Shown here: positions 63,389 through 64,000 of the stretch, one piece after another | Layout of the letters: every line of letters begins with the position of its first letter | Numbering within the stretch: the stretch's first letter is position 1 | NCBI GenBank assembly: GCA_038750655.1 | Contig: JBCDGZ010000011.1 | Location: forward strand, 21,430 to 85,429 | Reading direction: 5' to 3' | DNA from: JBCDGZ01 sp038750655 | GTDB lineage: Bacteria > Bacteroidota > Bacteroidia > Chitinophagales > Saprospiraceae | Length of the DNA stretch: 64,000 nt | Translations under genes and position numbers: made by a program | Notes under the pieces: model-generated | Databases searched by the model: none | What the model saw: the letters and a program-made list of their open reading frames with translations, nothing else | What the model was told of the DNA's origin: nothing

Positions 63389-64000
63389 CTACTGCTTAAC
63401 CACCTTCAACACCTTCAATTGCTCCCCATCCGATTCAAGATGAATAAAGTAGACCCCTTTACCCAGCTCCTCGCCGATGGCTAGCGTACCTTCTGGCTGC
63501 GTGAGACTGGTATGGCGGAGGCGTTGGCCCAGCACATTGAAGAGGCTGAGCTGGACGGCTTCCCGGCCTTCGAATGTGTATTGTACCGTTATTTGGTCGT
63601 CGAAGGGGTTGGGGAAGGCGCTGACTTGAATGGGGTTATTGAGCAAATCAGTCGTAGAGCTGGGCATGTCATCCGTAACGAGGAAGGCATCGAAGCCGCC
63701 CTCGACCCAGTGGCCCGGGCTGGGATTGTCTCGGGTGGTGATGATGATGTGCATACTGTCGCTAGGGGTGATGAAATCGGCCACGCGTATTTCAGAGCGG
63801 TCGACCCAGCCCCCCAAGGAGATGTCTGGGGTTTGCTCGATGACGACTTCGTCCGTGCCGTTGGTCAGTATAATTTCGAGGTTATCATTGGGGGTACTAT
63901 TTCCTAATCCGCTAAAGAACCAGTAGCTGAAGCTCATTACTGGGAAATCGTAGTCACTGAGGTCCATTGGGGGGCTGGTCAGGGTAACTCGGTCGCGGTC
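63389..64000 (-). CDS. T9SS type A cargo protein, C-terminal part (cut by window end)
   Basis: An open frame continues past the right edge; about 203 residues are visible. The first part is a beta-sandwich of MAM-like type (MDLSDYDFPVMSFSYWFFSG, and later HIIITTRDNPS), which in Bacteroidota often precedes the sorting domain of secreted metallopeptidases. The last 75 residues are a T9SS type A sorting domain (VSAFPNPFDDQITVQY, LFNVLGQRL and GVYFIHLES). The catalytic part, if any, lies outside. The internal ATG at 63967 is not the true start because the frame remains open to 64000. Confidence 0.85.
   Translation of the reverse strand, partial: DRDRVTLTSPPMDLSDYDFPVMSFSYWFFSGLGNSTPNDNLEIILTNGTDEVVIEQTPDISLGGWVDRSEIRVADFITPSDSMHIIITTRDNPSPGHWVEGGFDAFLVTDDMPSSTTDLLNNPIQVSAFPNPFDDQITVQYTFEGREAVQLSLFNVLGQRLRHTSLTQPEGTLAIGEELGKGVYFIHLESDGEQLKVLKVVKQ

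Overview
The window looks like chromosomal DNA of a Bacteroidota bacterium, most likely a Saprospiria/Lewinella-type marine or filamentous lineage. Three things point there. Several secreted proteins end in type IX secretion (T9SS) type A sorting domains. Start codons lack clear Shine-Dalgarno sequences. The arginine decarboxylase and YpdA are of the Bacteroidota type, and exported TPR-CHAT proteases occur next to ECF sigma factors. No rRNA, tRNA, CRISPR array, transposase or phage structural gene was found. All family assignments were made by reading motifs, without database searches.

Region 1 (1-20.3 kb) is a cluster of sigma factors, membrane regulators and exported proteases. It has two ECF-type sigma factors (10723, 17471), each followed by a one-pass membrane protein with a short cytoplasmic head and extracytoplasmic TPRs (11362, 18164). 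It has three TPR-CHAT caspase-fold proteins with signal peptides (1152, 3854-, 12263-), two of which also carry a C-terminal membrane anchor. The first CHAT gene is translationally coupled to a membrane protein with an anti-sigma-like zinc-finger motif. Around them lie a membrane-anchored subtilisin-like protease (15182-), a T9SS cargo (18913-), a 52-residue peptide with a Gly-Gly leader-like motif (8765-), and a protein made of two copies of an unknown domain (9605-). The layout suggests that exported proteases and TPR sensors control sigma factors across the inner membrane. That is an inference.

Region 2 (20.4-33.7 kb) is a molybdenum-cofactor region. One strand has moaA, moaC, two small lipoproteins, a MobA-type enzyme with an extra N-terminal domain, a vitamin-K-dependent gamma-glutamyl carboxylase homologue, and an S41-like lipoprotein. 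The other strand has moaE, moaD and a haloacid-dehalogenase gene, with a MocA-like nucleotidyltransferase divergent from them. A 1373-residue T9SS protein with thrombospondin type 3 repeats and poly-Asp tracts lies between the two halves.

Region 3 (34.0-57.4 kb) is an apparent five-gene operon dominated by three giant proteins of 3044, 2327 and 1903 residues. None has a recognisable signal peptide, and two small exported proteins accompany them. The first giant has a subtilisin catalytic domain interrupted by beta-repeats and ends in a pyroglutamyl-peptidase-like domain whose catalytic Cys and Glu appear replaced. The small gene in front of it resembles its N-terminal prodomain region. This is the best candidate for an undescribed system in the window.

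Region 4 (57.4-64 kb) has an overlapping operon of arginine decarboxylase, agmatinase-family enzyme and YpdA, then a secreted S1-type protease. The window ends in the C-terminal part of another T9SS cargo. Two copies of a palindromic intergenic repeat (12111-12285 and 63143-63385) fill gaps between convergent genes. The first copy supplies the last codons of a CHAT gene.
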